Source of the DNA: Sipunculus nudus
Lineage: Eukaryota > Annelida > Sipuncula > Golfingiida > Sipunculidae
Reading direction: 5' to 3'
Length of the DNA stretch: 64,000 nt
NCBI GenBank assembly: GCA_026874595.1
Contig: CM049313.1
Span: forward strand, 39,956,659 to 40,020,658
How positions within the stretch are numbered: position 1 is the stretch's first letter; every line of letters starts with the position of its first letter. The translations under genes were made by a program, and so were the position numbers. Below, one piece after another: positions 38,195 through 51,493 of the stretch. The notes under the pieces are model-generated. The model ran no database searches. It saw only the letters and a program-made list of their open reading frames with translations, and was not told the DNA's origin.

Positions 38195-39088
38195 TACTGT
38201 ATTTCCTTGCACAGACGCCAGGCCTTAAATAGTAGCCTGCCTTATTTAGTAGCCGGAGCAAAACAATGTCCCAGAAAAATAAATGTCGGCCATTAATAGA
38301 CGCCGGTCCTGTTCAGAGGCCCGGTGTTAGAAAAGTTGTTAGAAAGAAAGAAAGTGTCATGAAAACAAATCACGCACTGCCATTAAATGTACCAACCCCC
38401 TTATTTCAATTGAACCTATATTACCAGTAGTACAGGGTGTACAGTTAATGGAAGAGCCACCCCGTGCTTGGGTGTACAGAAGGTTGTTAACGCTTGAATA
38501 CACTATGTCAAGCTGAATTGGTTAAAAGACGGAAGGAGAGTGTATGAAAATAAATTACGCTGTGCCGTTACAAGTACCAACCCCTGTATATCAATGGAAC
38601 CAATGTTACCAGTTGTACGTGGTGCACATTTTATTGAAGAGCCATCCCGTGTTTAGGGGGAAACAATGTTATCAACTGCACGCGGTGTAAAATAAATGGA
38701 ACAGCCACATGAAACACCGGGGTTTCAAGAGGCAGGCACAGACAGATTCTTGTTGACAACTGCAATCTCTTGCCGTGATTCCCTGTAAATTCTTATTAGG
38801 TGCATGTTTATGAAGACTGCACGTGTCCCATATCCCTATGGCATCCAAGGAAATTTTATAAACACTATCCTTGTACTGGTGATGTTTTTACTTGTGTCCC
38901 TGAGATGTGACCGACGGGTTTATTTTTTTTACATGTTCTTTTTTATTAAAGTTTTGTCTGATGAGCTTGATACTGTCTTTTTTAATAAACGCTGGCCTTA
39001 AACAGAAGCCAGTTTTGTTTAGACGCCAAGTAAAAGCAGCTTCTGAAAAAAATAAAATGCCCGGACGTCTATTGAAGGAAATACGGTA
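38195..39088 (+). mobile_element. TA-bounded inverted-repeat element (MITE-like)
   Basis: The left end is TACTGTATTTCCTT and the right end is AAGGAAATACGGTA, an inverted repeat of 14 bp with one mismatch; inside it both ends carry agacg-c and ccgg motifs (cacagacgccagg, gcccggacgtct). The terminal TA may be the target duplication of a Tc1/mariner-type mover. The body has two diverged 90-bp repeats, 38389-38475 and 38571-38660, sharing gtaccaacccc, gttaccag-.gtac and gaagagcca.cccgtg. The short open frames have no recognisable domain. 894 bp, so non-autonomous. Confidence 0.7.
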
Positions 39089-39959
39089 CCTGATTAAGCT
39101 GTGGGAGGATGGGAATCTATGCCTGAGAGAAAGGCTTTCATTTTAACTTTGTTTATTTAGCTCTTTTATCACTGTACATTTTATCATGACAGTAGGACAC
39201 AGAGAAAAGACATATTTCTGGAGTTCCTGTCAGGTGTTATTAAGGAGAACCTTTTTTTATATGAAGAGTTAAGAAAACACAGACCATTGCACAAAGCAGA
39301 AGGTTGAATCAAAATCAATGTTAATGAATTCTAAGGTGTTAAATAGGCAATATCTAAGTCACATCTACCTGTGCTTTGTCATTATAGAATGTCAATCTGG
39401 ATCAAGAAATGTTGATCTGTCTTTGCTGAAATGTTGTCTGTCTTAGCATAAAATATTGTTTGGTGAAAATGTGGAAAATAAATGAAACTTAATGAAGTAG
39501 GACGACAGGAACACAGTCTGTTTGCTCTATCTTAACACAAAACCTTTTTCAAACTTTGCAGACCTAGACAAAATAAACGAGACAGCTGTCAGGTGTTAGG
39601 ACATAGAATGACTCCTGGTTAAAGAACTAATTATGATGCAAAATCTACAGCCATGTGTTTAAAGATGTCAGTTACAAGAGCTCCTTATTGATTCGTTCAG
39701 CATGCTGTCTTGGAATAAGTCAACAGGTACCGCAAAGTGAGGATTAAGGTGTTCTTCAGGAAAGATGAGCTTCTATTGGATTTATTCAGGCAGGATGAAA
39801 GGAAACGACCAGTTTAATCAGGATTATCAAACACTCCATCCAAATTCATTCTTAACTGTTTTGCTGGCTTTGTATAGGTCCTTTTATTTCAATCTAGATA
39901 CATTATTCTCAGATGAACAACCCACTTATTACTCTATATAATGAAGTGATGCCTATAGG

Positions 39960-40175
39960 TAAACAGTGGTGCCCATCTCCAAAGAGGTGCCCATACACCA
40001 ATCTGCCTGCAAATTCAACCATGGTGCCCATACTTCCAATGGTGCCCAAACCTCCCGAGGCCAAATGACTTCCATGTGTGCCCAATATGTCAATGATGCA
40101 TACACCAATAACCCACCCACAAATCTCCAGTGGTGCCCATGCAGTGCCCACTACCCCTGGTGGCAATGTTGAGCA
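39960..40175 (+). repeat. Degenerate GGTGCCCA repeat
   Basis: ggtgcccat or close forms occur about eight times in 200 bp, with caccaat and ccacaaatc spacers. Open frames on both strands here are side effects. Confidence 0.5.
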
Positions 40176-43025
40176 TCCTTACCTTGATCAAATGCATCAT
40201 GAGAATGGCACAAAGTATGTGCTAAGAAAGACAATTCACAAACTCTGGACTGAAAACATGCAGAAAATCAAACGCCTACCTGCTAATGCATATACAGTTG
40301 GCTATATATAGGACTCATCAGGCATAATTCAATTGTTCTCTGTCCAGTAGCATGCTCTTAAACAGTTACAGTTACTCCCAATTCTGTATTCAACAAACCA
40401 GTGTACAATTCTAAATTAACCACCAAAAAATGCCATGAAATTAATGTTGATAAATGCATTAACATGACACACTATGATGTTACATGAGCCTATATAGGAA
40501 ATGTTTAACACAGCATCAATGCTTTTAAATCTCAAACTGCTAAAAATATCATTTTGTGAACATCATAAAAAAATAACATGATATTAAAAAATAATATAGT
40601 GTTAATGCTATACACAAGTCTAAATATCAGAAAAACTTACATTTTTAATATCATGAAGAAAAGCTGTGTGACAATTAGAGTTTGATTACATGTTAAAATC
40701 TATGAAAATTGGTTGCATTTTGTATTTGAAATCAGTATGCTGTCTGAAAGTATTAAGCACAAAAGAATAAAAAATTTGCTACTTGTTTTGCAAGAAAATA
40801 GGCACTCACAGGTTTCATTTTACTTCAATATTATGACTATTATATACTTGAATTTTACAGTAAGGAATTGGGGAATTATGCACACATGCTTGACAAATTG
40901 AAAGGAATAATATGTTTTGGACTGACTTTTAATGGCAGGCCCCAAACCAAAAATTAAGTTTCTACCGTGAAAAATTTCCACAAGAAATAACACTATTACA
41001 AGCTTATTTTTATGAAAAACATAATTTTCATAATTCTCAAAACTTTACATGGGTATACCTAGGTATTTCTAAACAAACTGGAATATTTCCAAATTCCCTG
41101 TTAAAATCGAGTGCTTTTGTTTAGTAATGTTTACAATTTACAGAGGAGAAATGTTTTTAAATGAACTTATTAGTTGAAGTATTTAGAAGGCAAGAGAAGA
41201 GAGATCAAGAGGTACATAGTTCAGTCAGTGCATTCTGCTGTCAGAGAACAGGAACCATGCTACATGCTCAGCATGCTGGGATACATGCAAATTCTCAAAC
41301 TTTGACCCCTACTTTTGAATGTCATTAATTAAAAGTATTCACAAGTCTCCCGAGTCACCAGTGTTAATTACCCTGAATTACCTAAAAAGTAACATCTTAA
41401 AGACCATTTATTTAGATTTGTTTTTGTTTACTCTGGAGAATAATATGACAAATGGGTATCTTATTTCTACTATTTGTATTTTGTTGTGTCAGCTATGCTG
41501 AACACCCTGATCCATGAACAAATTACCCATGATCCTGAATGTTAAATAATGTTGAAACGAAAATATTTTTTAATCAATGAAATATTCAGGGTGGTCTGCT
41601 TAATTTAAATGTTTCCAACTTGTGAGAATTATAGAAACTTGACTTAAATTACAGTGTAACACTGCCATCAGAACAGTTTACATTTATAAATAATATCAAA
41701 TATAGGGAGTGTTAACATGTGCAAGGCTTTCACCTGAAAAGTACTCAGAGAATGTGGAAGTTGAAACAAAATGATAGAAATGGTAACCACCGACAGTCAA
41801 ATGATTAAGACGACCACACTTTTACATGCAGCAGGCTGTATCACTCAGAAATGCATCCATTCAGCAAGCATTAAAATACAAGCGAACACAGTGTAAGTGC
41901 AGGATTAGGTTTTCAAATATTCCTTTTTCAATGGACCATGCAGTCATACCATACATCTCAAAGATCCAGGCATAGAGAGAAGTTTGCTGTTGGCACTTCA
42001 AGTGGTGATGATTTGACAAATTTCATATTTTTTTACAGCTGAAAATTACATTTTTCTAATTTACAGACAGTTAATGTGCATAAATCTAATTTGCACAATT
42101 TTCCCTTTTAATGTGCTAAACTGAATACAGTGGAATTACGATGTTTCATCCTGATGATTTTGATTCATCTAATTTGCATATTTCTTATTTGCATATATCG
42201 TGTCCTACCAATCACAGACCAGGAAATATGGCAACAACATTTTAATTAATACAATTTGTCAAAAAGTCCATAAATTTTGCAGCTCAAATTTAATAAAATA
42301 ATGCACTGAAAGGAAGTGCATACAAGCTAAGTATCCAGCTTGAATGAACCAACATGAGAACAGTACTGAACAGTGTTGGCAGGTCTGTGCATTCAGCCCA
42401 TGGGCAGAAAGTTCAGTGTTATGTGGGGGGATAGTGCAGAGGTCCGCCCGTCGTAAGACAAGGAGGGCTCTACCAGAAGCCAGAGATGAGGAGGTAGAAG
42501 ACGTGCCAGTGATGGTCAGGACAGCTGGTGTTAACATTCTCTAGGCAGTGGGGGTAGTGTAGGTTAGTTAATTATTTTCTTGATGTTATTGATGTTGTAA
42601 TTAGCATACATAGATTCAAATCTGAATTTAATTGCAAATGGATTTCTTAGCAATGTTAATAACTAAAAGATTTAGATATTCTGCATTGGACAATTGTTTT
42701 CTCTTGAAGACCTGCATGATTTGTAGCTTCACACAATATATTTCACAGCTATATTTTTAGCCTTAAAGGAAGAAACTAATTAGAAAGCATTTTATTTAAA
42801 ATGAGTGTCTTAACTTTAACGAAAGGAACAGGTGTTCAAATACTGCTTACATTATCCAGTCAAATAATGATTTGATATTCAAAATTCATAATGGGTTGGT
42901 AAATGTCCATATTAATATTATTAAAATTAACTCACAAGGGAGAGGTGACTTTTACCGACTAGGTGATTCTATATTTCTGGACTTTACCACAGATACTTTG
43001 ACAATTACAGATATGTTCCCAGTAC

Positions 43026-43081
43026 AACTGAGTATGGCAGAGTTTCAATTCTTAACTGAGTATGGCAGAGTTTCAATTCTT
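43026..43081 (+). repeat. Perfect 28-bp direct duplication
   Basis: The unit aactgagtatggcagagttt plus caattctt is present twice head to tail, at 43026-43053 and 43054-43081. The two copies are identical, so it is a recent tandem duplication. Confidence 0.93.
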
Positions 43082-43647
43082 GAACAATACATTCTAGTTA
43101 ATTATAATTTCAATTATTTTTTCAGAAAGAAATCAAATTGGGTCATATCATCTGTAAAAGGTATAAAGTAAAATTTCCAACTGTTTCTAACACAAGAATT
43201 TATAACGATTTTCTAAAATAGCATTCAGAAGTTATTTCAAAAAGTTTTTTTTTAATTTATCTAAAATTGCTTTTTACATAGAAAATATTTTGGTAAAATG
43301 TCCAGGTTTTCAGTAACAAGCATAATTACATGTAATAGGAATTTCCAAAGTTTTATATGAGAATTTGTATTTGTCATATCTTTTAAGTAAACAGACCATC
43401 AGACTGTCAAGAGTTGATTATGATACAACTCATTGAGTAAAAATGTTATAAATGTGGACATGAACTGTGTAAGTACAGGAAGAATTAAGCGTTGTGTTAA
43501 TTCTCCTGACTCTTCGTTGTGTGAATCAGTCTAATCTCCTTTCATATCACACACCAGCCATTTTGGTCCAACAGTTCCTGCTGTACCAGAACAAACTACC
43601 TGGTCTGTCTGGACAATGACTGTTTCAATCAGTCTGTGTCAGCTCAC

Positions 43648-43734
43648 CTTTGCTGGCCTGCCCAGCCTTGTCAGTGCTGCGGCCAAACTGTTGTCTTGCT
43701 GGTTTGTCCTCATCCACTTCATGGGACATAGAAT
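43648..43734 (-). CDS. APBA: APBA exon: acidic/polar N-terminal segment
   Basis: The acceptor is ttattaataatttcag-like (ataatttcag) and the donor is AGCAAAG|gtgagctgac. The 87-bp exon has phase 1 at both ends: 2 bases, 28 codons, 1 base. It encodes MSHEVDEDKPARQQFGRS followed by TDKAGQASK, a hydrophilic region predicted to be disordered. The phase-1 end G plus GT of exon 33610 restores Gly. Because both ends are phase 1, skipping this exon would keep the frame, so it could be a cassette exon. No domain is recognised. The call as part of Mint rests on splice phase and strand. Confidence 0.78.
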
Positions 43735-46207
43735 CTGAAATTATTAAAAAGATATGAATATAATGAATAGGATTCAGGTTTTGGGTTTTAATTAAATTCA
43801 GCTGTAGTTTTATAATTTTTTTTTTCAATGATGAATTATCAAGTAACTTATGCACAAAGAATTTGTAAAAAGACATGAAAAAACAAACAGCTGCCACTGT
43901 GACTACTCTGACAGGCTGTTTGTTCATGAATGAATTATAGATAATCAAAAGAAAAGTCCCATGATAAAGTAGAATAATTATGACCCATGACACAAAATAT
44001 GAATCTTCTGTATGACAATGGGGAATGATAGATGTCAAGGAAAGTATGTGTTGTTTCCATGAAACCATACTTCAGGCAGGATTTTACTCTAAAAAGCCGG
44101 GAAGCCAAACTGATGAGCACAAGGTTTTGTAAGTTTCTTGCTGGCTCAACCAATTATGGTTTCAAGGTTTCTTTCTCCTACAGAAACTGAAGTCTGGATT
44201 AGCGTTTCTGATAAATAACTAAAAACATAAGTGGTTTGCTAAAAACAACACTGTGTTTCTTGAATATAAAGTGAGTCACACGCATATGGTTTCAGCAATT
44301 TCTAGTAATTGAATTTTTAAAGCTCTGCATACTACGAAGTAGGAAAAAAATTCAGAGAAAAAAGTTCAAATGTTCTGGCCTGATTTATTTATATTGCTTG
44401 TTTTTTATATTATAACAGGTTACTTTCATCATTATTGAGTGAAGTTCTCATCTTATCATATTCATTTTCAAATGTAGTATTTAAAATTACCACCTCACCC
44501 AAGGAGGTAAAGTTTTCTTCATGGTTTGTTAGCTCATCCTTTGGCAGGATTCCTGTTGTAGTTTAAAGTTTTTTTTTCTTGGATGACTCCTCCCAACAAG
44601 AATATGATGTGATAAAGCCTACTGGATTCCAGGGTTAACAGGCACAGAGCCAGTAAAAAATACAAAGGTCATATTATTAAGACAGTGAATCTTTTCAAGA
44701 AATTCCACCATTCACCGTTGAGGCATCATCAGGGTTTGAAGCGGAGGTCCAACACCTTCACCACTAGGCTTAGTCCTACCAAAAATCAAAAGAATGTTTG
44801 CACATTATGGTTGAATGACAAATCCTGGTTTAAGGATAAAACTGACTTGCAATTTTGAGCTGGATCTAGATACAGATCCAGACATGGATATTGGATAATT
44901 GTATACTGTGTTGATCACATCCCTCCCTTCATTATAAACCTTTTCACATGGCAAATGCAAAGCAGTTTTCAAACTGTTTTGAAGAGAAATCCAAAGCATT
45001 TTTGAACAGTTTTGGCCAAAACAGTTCCAATTAAGCTCAGGAGATGCTTGTGACAGCATGTTGTTATATTGTTTCACCTAATAAAATGAACACACTTCAC
45101 GCATTGGTGCTAGATGCTGAAAATGCATCATATGGTGTGAAACCAATTTGATCAATCCACATGGCCCAAAATGTTTTAAAACCATTTTGTGTGTGAGAGA
45201 GGTACATGTGCAAGTACTTTAAAGACAGGTTCATCAACATACTTTGAACACGAGCTCCAGGGTTGATATTATAATTTAGCTATAAATGAGGGTGGGTTTG
45301 AACTGAGGTTCCACTATGGTTTAGAAAATGGGCCGTGGAATAACATAATCATGTAACATGGATGAACCAGCCGACATTAAGCCTCATCGATTTCAAATCT
45401 GTCATCTGCAGACCAGTTGATAAACAAGTCATGGTGCTTTTTTACTGTAATTAGATGATCTCGCAGTCTAAGATTTTTTAAATTTTAATCAGCTGGGATT
45501 GAGCTAAGGTCTGTTAGTTTTTAATTCAATGCTTTAAAGACATGGCCACATCAGATCCAAGATTACTGCAGTTAATTAACAGTCAAAGTGAATTATGACA
45601 TCACTGGTAATTCAAAGCTTCAAAACTACTCTAAAGAAATGCTGTTAGAAGGTTCTACAGAAAACTACCTGATGTCCTAATGGCGGCAGTTGTCAACACC
45701 TGCCAACATACAAGGGCGTTGACTTTCATGGCATCTTTTATAAACTGATGCCCTGAGAACCTTCGATATAGATATAAAAAAATTCTGTTTTTTCTTTTTG
45801 TATCACAAACCCCAGACGGATAAAAATAACTGCATAACTGAGATTAATAATAATTAAGCATTTCTGGGTATAATTCCAGTAGTTTTTTACACAATCAATC
45901 TTATTCATGAACAATAAATATAAACTACATTTACACTGTATGTCACTGTATGACATCACTAAAGTAAAGTTAGAATGTCAGACTTTTTCATGTCCAATAG
46001 AGCAAAACATAATTTTTTTTTTAACAGAGGCATATTCTTGTGAATAGAGATGCCTCTAACTAGTTAATTCACAAGCAAAGCTTCAACAGGTAAGTTCCAT
46101 AAAGAAAGGAATATATTTTTATTTAAGCCATAATTAAAGAAGAGAGCTCTAAGATGAGTGCACATCCCAATGCCAAGACTGCATATTCAATATTCTTTCA
46201 GTTACAC
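43735..46207. other. Intron sequence, probable SINE only
   Basis: No coding signal. Contains the tRNA-like segment at 44705-44785 and otherwise AT-rich DNA. Confidence 0.5.
44705..44785 (-). repeat. tRNA-derived SINE head (probable)
   Basis: On the minus strand an A-box-like TAAGCCTAGTGG (44772-44761) is followed about 30 bases later by a B-box-like GCTTCAAACCC (44742-44732), the spacing of an internal RNA polymerase III promoter. Acceptor and T stems do not pair well enough for a functional tRNA, so a tRNA-derived SINE is more likely. The 3' extent is uncertain. Confidence 0.4.
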
Positions 46208-47036
46208 CAACTTCCACACAACCAGTCACCTGACTACAGAGTCTCTTGTAGGACAATCACACAACCAGTCTGCTGACTACAGAGCCTCTTGTATGACAAC
46301 CACACAACCAGTCAGCTGACTACAGAGCCTCTTGTAGGACAACCACACAACCAGTCTGCTGAATACAGAGCCTCTTGTATGACAACCACACAAACAGTCT
46401 GCTGACTACAGAGCCTCTTGTATGACAACCACACAACCAGTCAGCTGACTACAGAGCCTCTTGTAGGACAACCACACAACCAGTCTGCTGACTACAGAGC
46501 CTCTTGTATGACAACCACACAAACAGTCAGCTGACTACAGAGCCTCTTGTATGACAACCACACAACCAGTCAGCTGACTACTGACCCTCTTGTAGGACAA
46601 CCACACAACCAGTCTGCTCACTACAGAGCCTCTTGTATGACAGCCACACAACCAGTCAGCTGACTACAGAGCCTCTTGTAAGACAACCACACAACCAGTC
46701 AGCTGACTACAGAGCCTCTTGTATGACAACCACACAACCAGTCAGCTGACTACAGACCCTCTTGTAGGACAACCACACAACCAGTCTGCTGACTACAGAG
46801 CCTCTTGTATGACAGCCACACAACCAGTCAGCTGACTACAGAGCCTCTTGTATGACAACCACACAACCAGTCTGCTGACTACAGAGCCTCTTGTATGACA
46901 GCCACACAACCAGTCAGCTGACTACAGAGCCTCTTGTATGACAGCCACACAACCAGTCAGCTGACTACAGAGCCTCTTGTATGACAACCACACAACCAGT
47001 CAGCTGACTACAGAGCCTCTTGTATCAGGACCACAC
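46208..47036 (+). repeat. 43-bp minisatellite, about 19 copies
   Basis: The unit is gacaaccacacaaccagtca, then gctgactacagagcctcttg and tat. Variants alternate at two places (gtatgac versus gtaggac, and cagtcagctg versus cagtctgctg). Many copies hold the 12-bp palindrome AGTCAGCTGACT with an E-box core CAGCTG. There are no spacers between units, so it is not a CRISPR array. Non-coding because 43 is not a multiple of 3 and frames close quickly. Confidence 0.95.
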
Positions 47037-47939
47037 AATTTTGTATAACTATATTAGCTCTAATGTGCTGAGTATTCATTATACCAGATTGACATAATGC
47101 TGTATAAAAACTGCACAGTAATAAAAAAAAAGACAAATCAGCACAGACAAATGCTGTGATAATATGTTCACTCAGTTGTGGATCTATGAAATTCAAGCAA
47201 ATACTAAAAGATACCTAAACAGACCTGCTGAAAAAAAGCATGGTTTTCTATCACTCTGTTGAATGGCAAGGCATCCAATAAATCATTTAGACAACAATTA
47301 TTTACACATATATTACACTGAGCTGTGAGAAACCTCTAGACCAGCCAGTAATACTGTCAGCGACAGTAGTAATGAGGGCTGTTGGGGACATGTCTGCAAT
47401 TAAACCTAGATGCTTTGCCTGGCTACACAGTGTTATCCAGATGAAATCCTTGCAGTGATGTATAATTCATCCGCACACCACCACACTGGACCAGTGATGG
47501 ATACAGAAATGTATAGGTATTGGCATGGGGGCTTTACAAGCTCGGTCCTCAGATAAATGTTAAGAACCGCAGTGTAATCAATAAGAAATCTGAAACACTG
47601 AATCTTTCACTACAAAGCCAACTCCACTACACTGTTAATCTCCTTCTTTGTCTCCTCCAAGTGAAGGGACATTAAAGCTCCTTTGAGGAAAGACCAATTT
47701 ATTACATTCCGGTTGGTTTCATGGGTATGCAGACACTTGCCCCAATTCAAAAGGCATTTTACAGTGGTGGACCTGTGTTGATAATAATAACAACAAGGTT
47801 ACACATAATTTTATTATTAATTTAGTAATCATCCATACCTTATAACTTATGGGCTTAATGAATTTTAATTTGCAGGCAGTTCATTGACTCTGCAAGATTT
47901 GGCAAAACAACAAACTTCATGAGATTAACTAAAATACGG

Positions 47940-49121
47940 GTAGTTGACAAGCGACTATGTGTATCCGCAAAAATCAGAGTAAGATGGGTGAAGTGAGGCA
48001 TGGATTGAGTGGCAAGGGGAAATAGAGTTACATGTGTTAGATATTAGAATGGATGTCTGCCACGTATACATGATTGTAGGTGGCGCCATCCGTTATTTGA
48101 ACAAGAAACTATCCAAGATGTATACACAAGCAAAATTTCAGGTGGAAAAGTCAAACCACTGCAGAGATATGAGTGATTTTATCCCACAGCAGAAAAACAG
48201 ATGGACTCTGTGCAAAAATGGCTGCAGGTGGCGCCACCATTTTTGTGTATGTTATAAAGCTATCCAAGGGCTACATTTGTGTAAAATGCTTTTCCTGATT
48301 GGTCAAACGAGTCCATAGATATAAGCATTAATGTCTGCAGCGTGCATGTGAATGAAGGTGGCTCCACCTGTCATAAAATCAAGAAAGCTATCTAGGATGT
48401 ATACGCATGCCGAATTACAGGTAATTTGGTCAAACCACTGCAGAGATATGAGTGATTTTAACCAAAGGCACACAAAAGATGGACGCTGTGCAAAAATGGC
48501 TGCAGTGGGTGCCACCATTTTTGTGTACGTTATAAAGCTATCCAAGGACAATATTTGTATAAATTTTTTTTCCTGATTGGTCAAACGGTTCCCGAGATAC
48601 GAGCTTGGATGTCTGCAGCATGAACGTGCATGTAGGTGGCGCCACCTGTCATAAAATCAAGAAAGCTATCTAGGATGTATACGCATGCCAAATTTCAGGT
48701 GAATTAGTCAAACCACTGCAGAGATATGATGAGAGAGTGATTTTAACCCAAGGCAGATGAACAGACGGACACTGTGCAAACATGGTTGCAGGTGGTGCTA
48801 CCATTTTTTGTGTTTGTTATAAAGCTATCCAAGGGCTACATTTGTACAAAATTTTTTTCCTGATCGGTCAAACGGTTCCGAGATATGTGGGTTTATGTGT
48901 GGAAACAGATGCACAAACGGACGCTAGGCAGATAGGAAAGGTCAGAGGTCAAGGCCAATTGGTTAGGCACCAGTTCATATGTGACCCGATAACTTGTGTA
49001 AGTTTCAGAAAAATCCGTCCAGTAGTCTCAGAGGAGTTTTCTGGAAACGAATGCCACTGCAGCAGCGGCGGAACTCAGTCAAAAACATAGTATCCGCAAA
49101 ACTTCGTTTTGGTGGATACAA
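47940..49121 (+). mobile_element. Palindrome-box element, family A, second copy
   Basis: The 5' end has the hairpin GTAGTT/GACTAT (wobble pairs) at 47940-47958 and then TATCCGCAAAAA. The 3' end is the hairpin 49091-49118 with arms TATCCGCAAAAC and GTTTTGGTGGATA around loop TTC, preceded by gcagcagcggcggaac. The body shares most units with 2110-5029 (tggattgagtggcaagggga, gatgtctgcagc, ggcgccacc boxes). It is shorter, with fewer internal units, and non-coding. Confidence 0.82.
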
Positions 49122-51493
49122 TTATGATTGTGAGGTTTACTATTGAAGTATGACACAGAATATGCAAAATTATTGGCTTTTAGTTCCCCTCATCAAATAG
49201 CAAAAAAGTTTAACATGATTCTGAAGGAGCTGATATGCTGTAATAATGGTTTGTTGGAAGTTCATCTTCTGTTTAAAAATATGCAGCAATTCTTTCTGCT
49301 TTTAGCCTTCTCTTTAAAAATAATGTTGAATAAATGTAATAGTGAAATTATTTAAACCAGAGAAGCAGTGTTCAACCTCTGAAAATTTTGAAAGATTCTG
49401 GCCAAAAAAGGGGTAGAACTTCTAAAGAATTAATGCTCCAAAGGCAATATGTGAAAATAACATGTTTCTGCCAACACTCACAAAATTTATTGGAGTGATA
49501 GTATGTATAAATAGAATAAAGGTTTCCCATCCAATGTTAAATTTGAAACACATATTATTAGGCCTTAAATCAGGGAAAATTGTGTTCATGTATAATACTT
49601 ATTTATGCCAGCTGTTCACAAAGTAAGGCTGACTGAACAACGGGAAATGCTAACCGATGAATACCTTTCTCTACATCCTCAATAATTTAAAATATCTCTG
49701 CTGATTTTACATTCATTCTGGGATTCCTTGGTTTTTTAAGACTGAAACATGAAACCTCAATTCAAAGTTCTCCATTGTGTGATCATCAGCAAGGAATCCC
49801 AACACAACCACCGTAAACCACGATATCCTGTCACCCCGCATGTTGTCACTTTGATGACGGAGTGCATGAAGCAAGATTAAAATAACGTTCATCGGTTGGA
49901 GAAATCCTAATTAATACAAAAAAGAGCACACAGCATGAGGTTTCTTCATCTAAGCTTGTAACAGAGAATTTCTTTTGGGTGACGTGCTGTGGTAACAGTA
50001 CTACGGGTAAGGAAATGGCAAAAAAGGAGTGCCAGCTGATATAGTTATACACCATAACTGAGTTACTTTTGTCCAAGTCCAAGTAATCCTTTAGATAATG
50101 ATGTTAGTAAACTATATTGAAGGTAAACACTGCATCAGTTTTGACACCAAATTCTGAAGCTGATGCAGATGTGTACAGATATTTAGCAATAAAACTGTAT
50201 GATCAATGAGTGGGATTTACACATGGACCCTGGTCACCAAAATCTGCTACCCCTAACTGAGAAAATGGAGAAGTTACATCATTTATTGAGGAATAAAGAG
50301 TTATATAGTTTATATATATGTAGATTTTTTCACTTCAGATTTAAGTTACTTTTTTTAAGTCAATGGAATACATGACATTGTTACTATATGTACTTGTAAT
50401 TCCTCATGCTGAAACAAACAGACCTGCAGTGTGTAGTTCACCTAGCCACCATGCTGATCCATTATCATTAACATCTACAGGTAATACATTAAACAGTCCC
50501 TCAAAAAAAGACACTGGAGTGGATTTCTAACTTTTCCATAAAATACCATCAACATGTTAAATATTAAATTATAAAGGAAAACCATATATTATCATAATTT
50601 CATTAATTTATTTTTAGATATAACAGCTATATCTGCAAACATGGTATGTCATCATATATAGTTTTTGAATATTTGATTCAATAAGTATTTCTAAATGTAT
50701 AGATAGAACACAAAACTTTGATTTAAAACAGGAAATTTATACTGGATTCAAAACATGTCTGAATTATAGAGCATGTAATGATGACAATCACACGACAAAT
50801 GATTTTTAGCAATGATCTGTCTGTGGTGAAAATATCCATGGAGGAATTTCAAGAACAACTGAGCAATAAACCAACCACAGGATGTTCATGTATGTTAAAG
50901 AAAATGTGACAGTGATTAAAATAACCCATTGATCTGTAATGACATAGGCCACAAATTAACTCCTCATGCATTTACAATATCTGCCGATTTATGTAGTCCT
51001 CATTAAAGAAGAGGTTACTTGTTGAACTCTTGTTTATTTGCCATTTAATATATCAGCAAGTTATCAATGGATTTCAATAAAATTTTACAGAAATTTTGGC
51101 CACGGGACAAGAATCAACCTGGAAGTAGATCCAGCCACAATGACCCCTTTCTGTCCGTTGTTCTGTTTTTTTTATAACACAATATCAGACACAACACTGA
51201 GTTGACAAACAAACAGAAAACTGATGTGTATCTTTAAATTAAGCAGCACTAAGAGTGAAAGGACCCTTGTATATGGTTCACAGTTATATATTCACAATGA
51301 CTCCTTGTTTGGATGAGGATCCAGGTGTAGATGGAGGTATGTGCTTTCTGAGCATATTCTAATTTTGCTAGGTATCCATGACAACATACACCAGACCTGA
51401 AACTTTTATTTTAGTCGGTACATAGATATTCATTTTATTATTGGTGCCTTCACTATGCTGACAAACATTAATTTTGTGGAATTCCATAACAAG
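49122..51493. other. Intron sequence, no supported feature
   Basis: No repeats with ends and no exon-like frames found. Confidence 0.5.

Larger units (their letters stand above)
39089..43647. other. Intron sequence with one unresolved GC-richer patch
   Basis: Aside from repeats listed separately, 42390-42545 stands out: on plus it reads ARRKTRRALPEARDEEVEDV up to a stop at 42544, on minus it is also open. Neither fits the Mint phases or a family I know, so no gene is called. Confidence 0.4.

Noticed and set aside
44705-44785. Functional tRNA gene
   Set aside because: A- and B-box-like strings are present but acceptor and T stems do not pair; kept as a probable SINE head.
46208-47036. CRISPR-like array
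   Set aside because: The 43-bp units are contiguous with no unique spacers, and the context is an animal intron.
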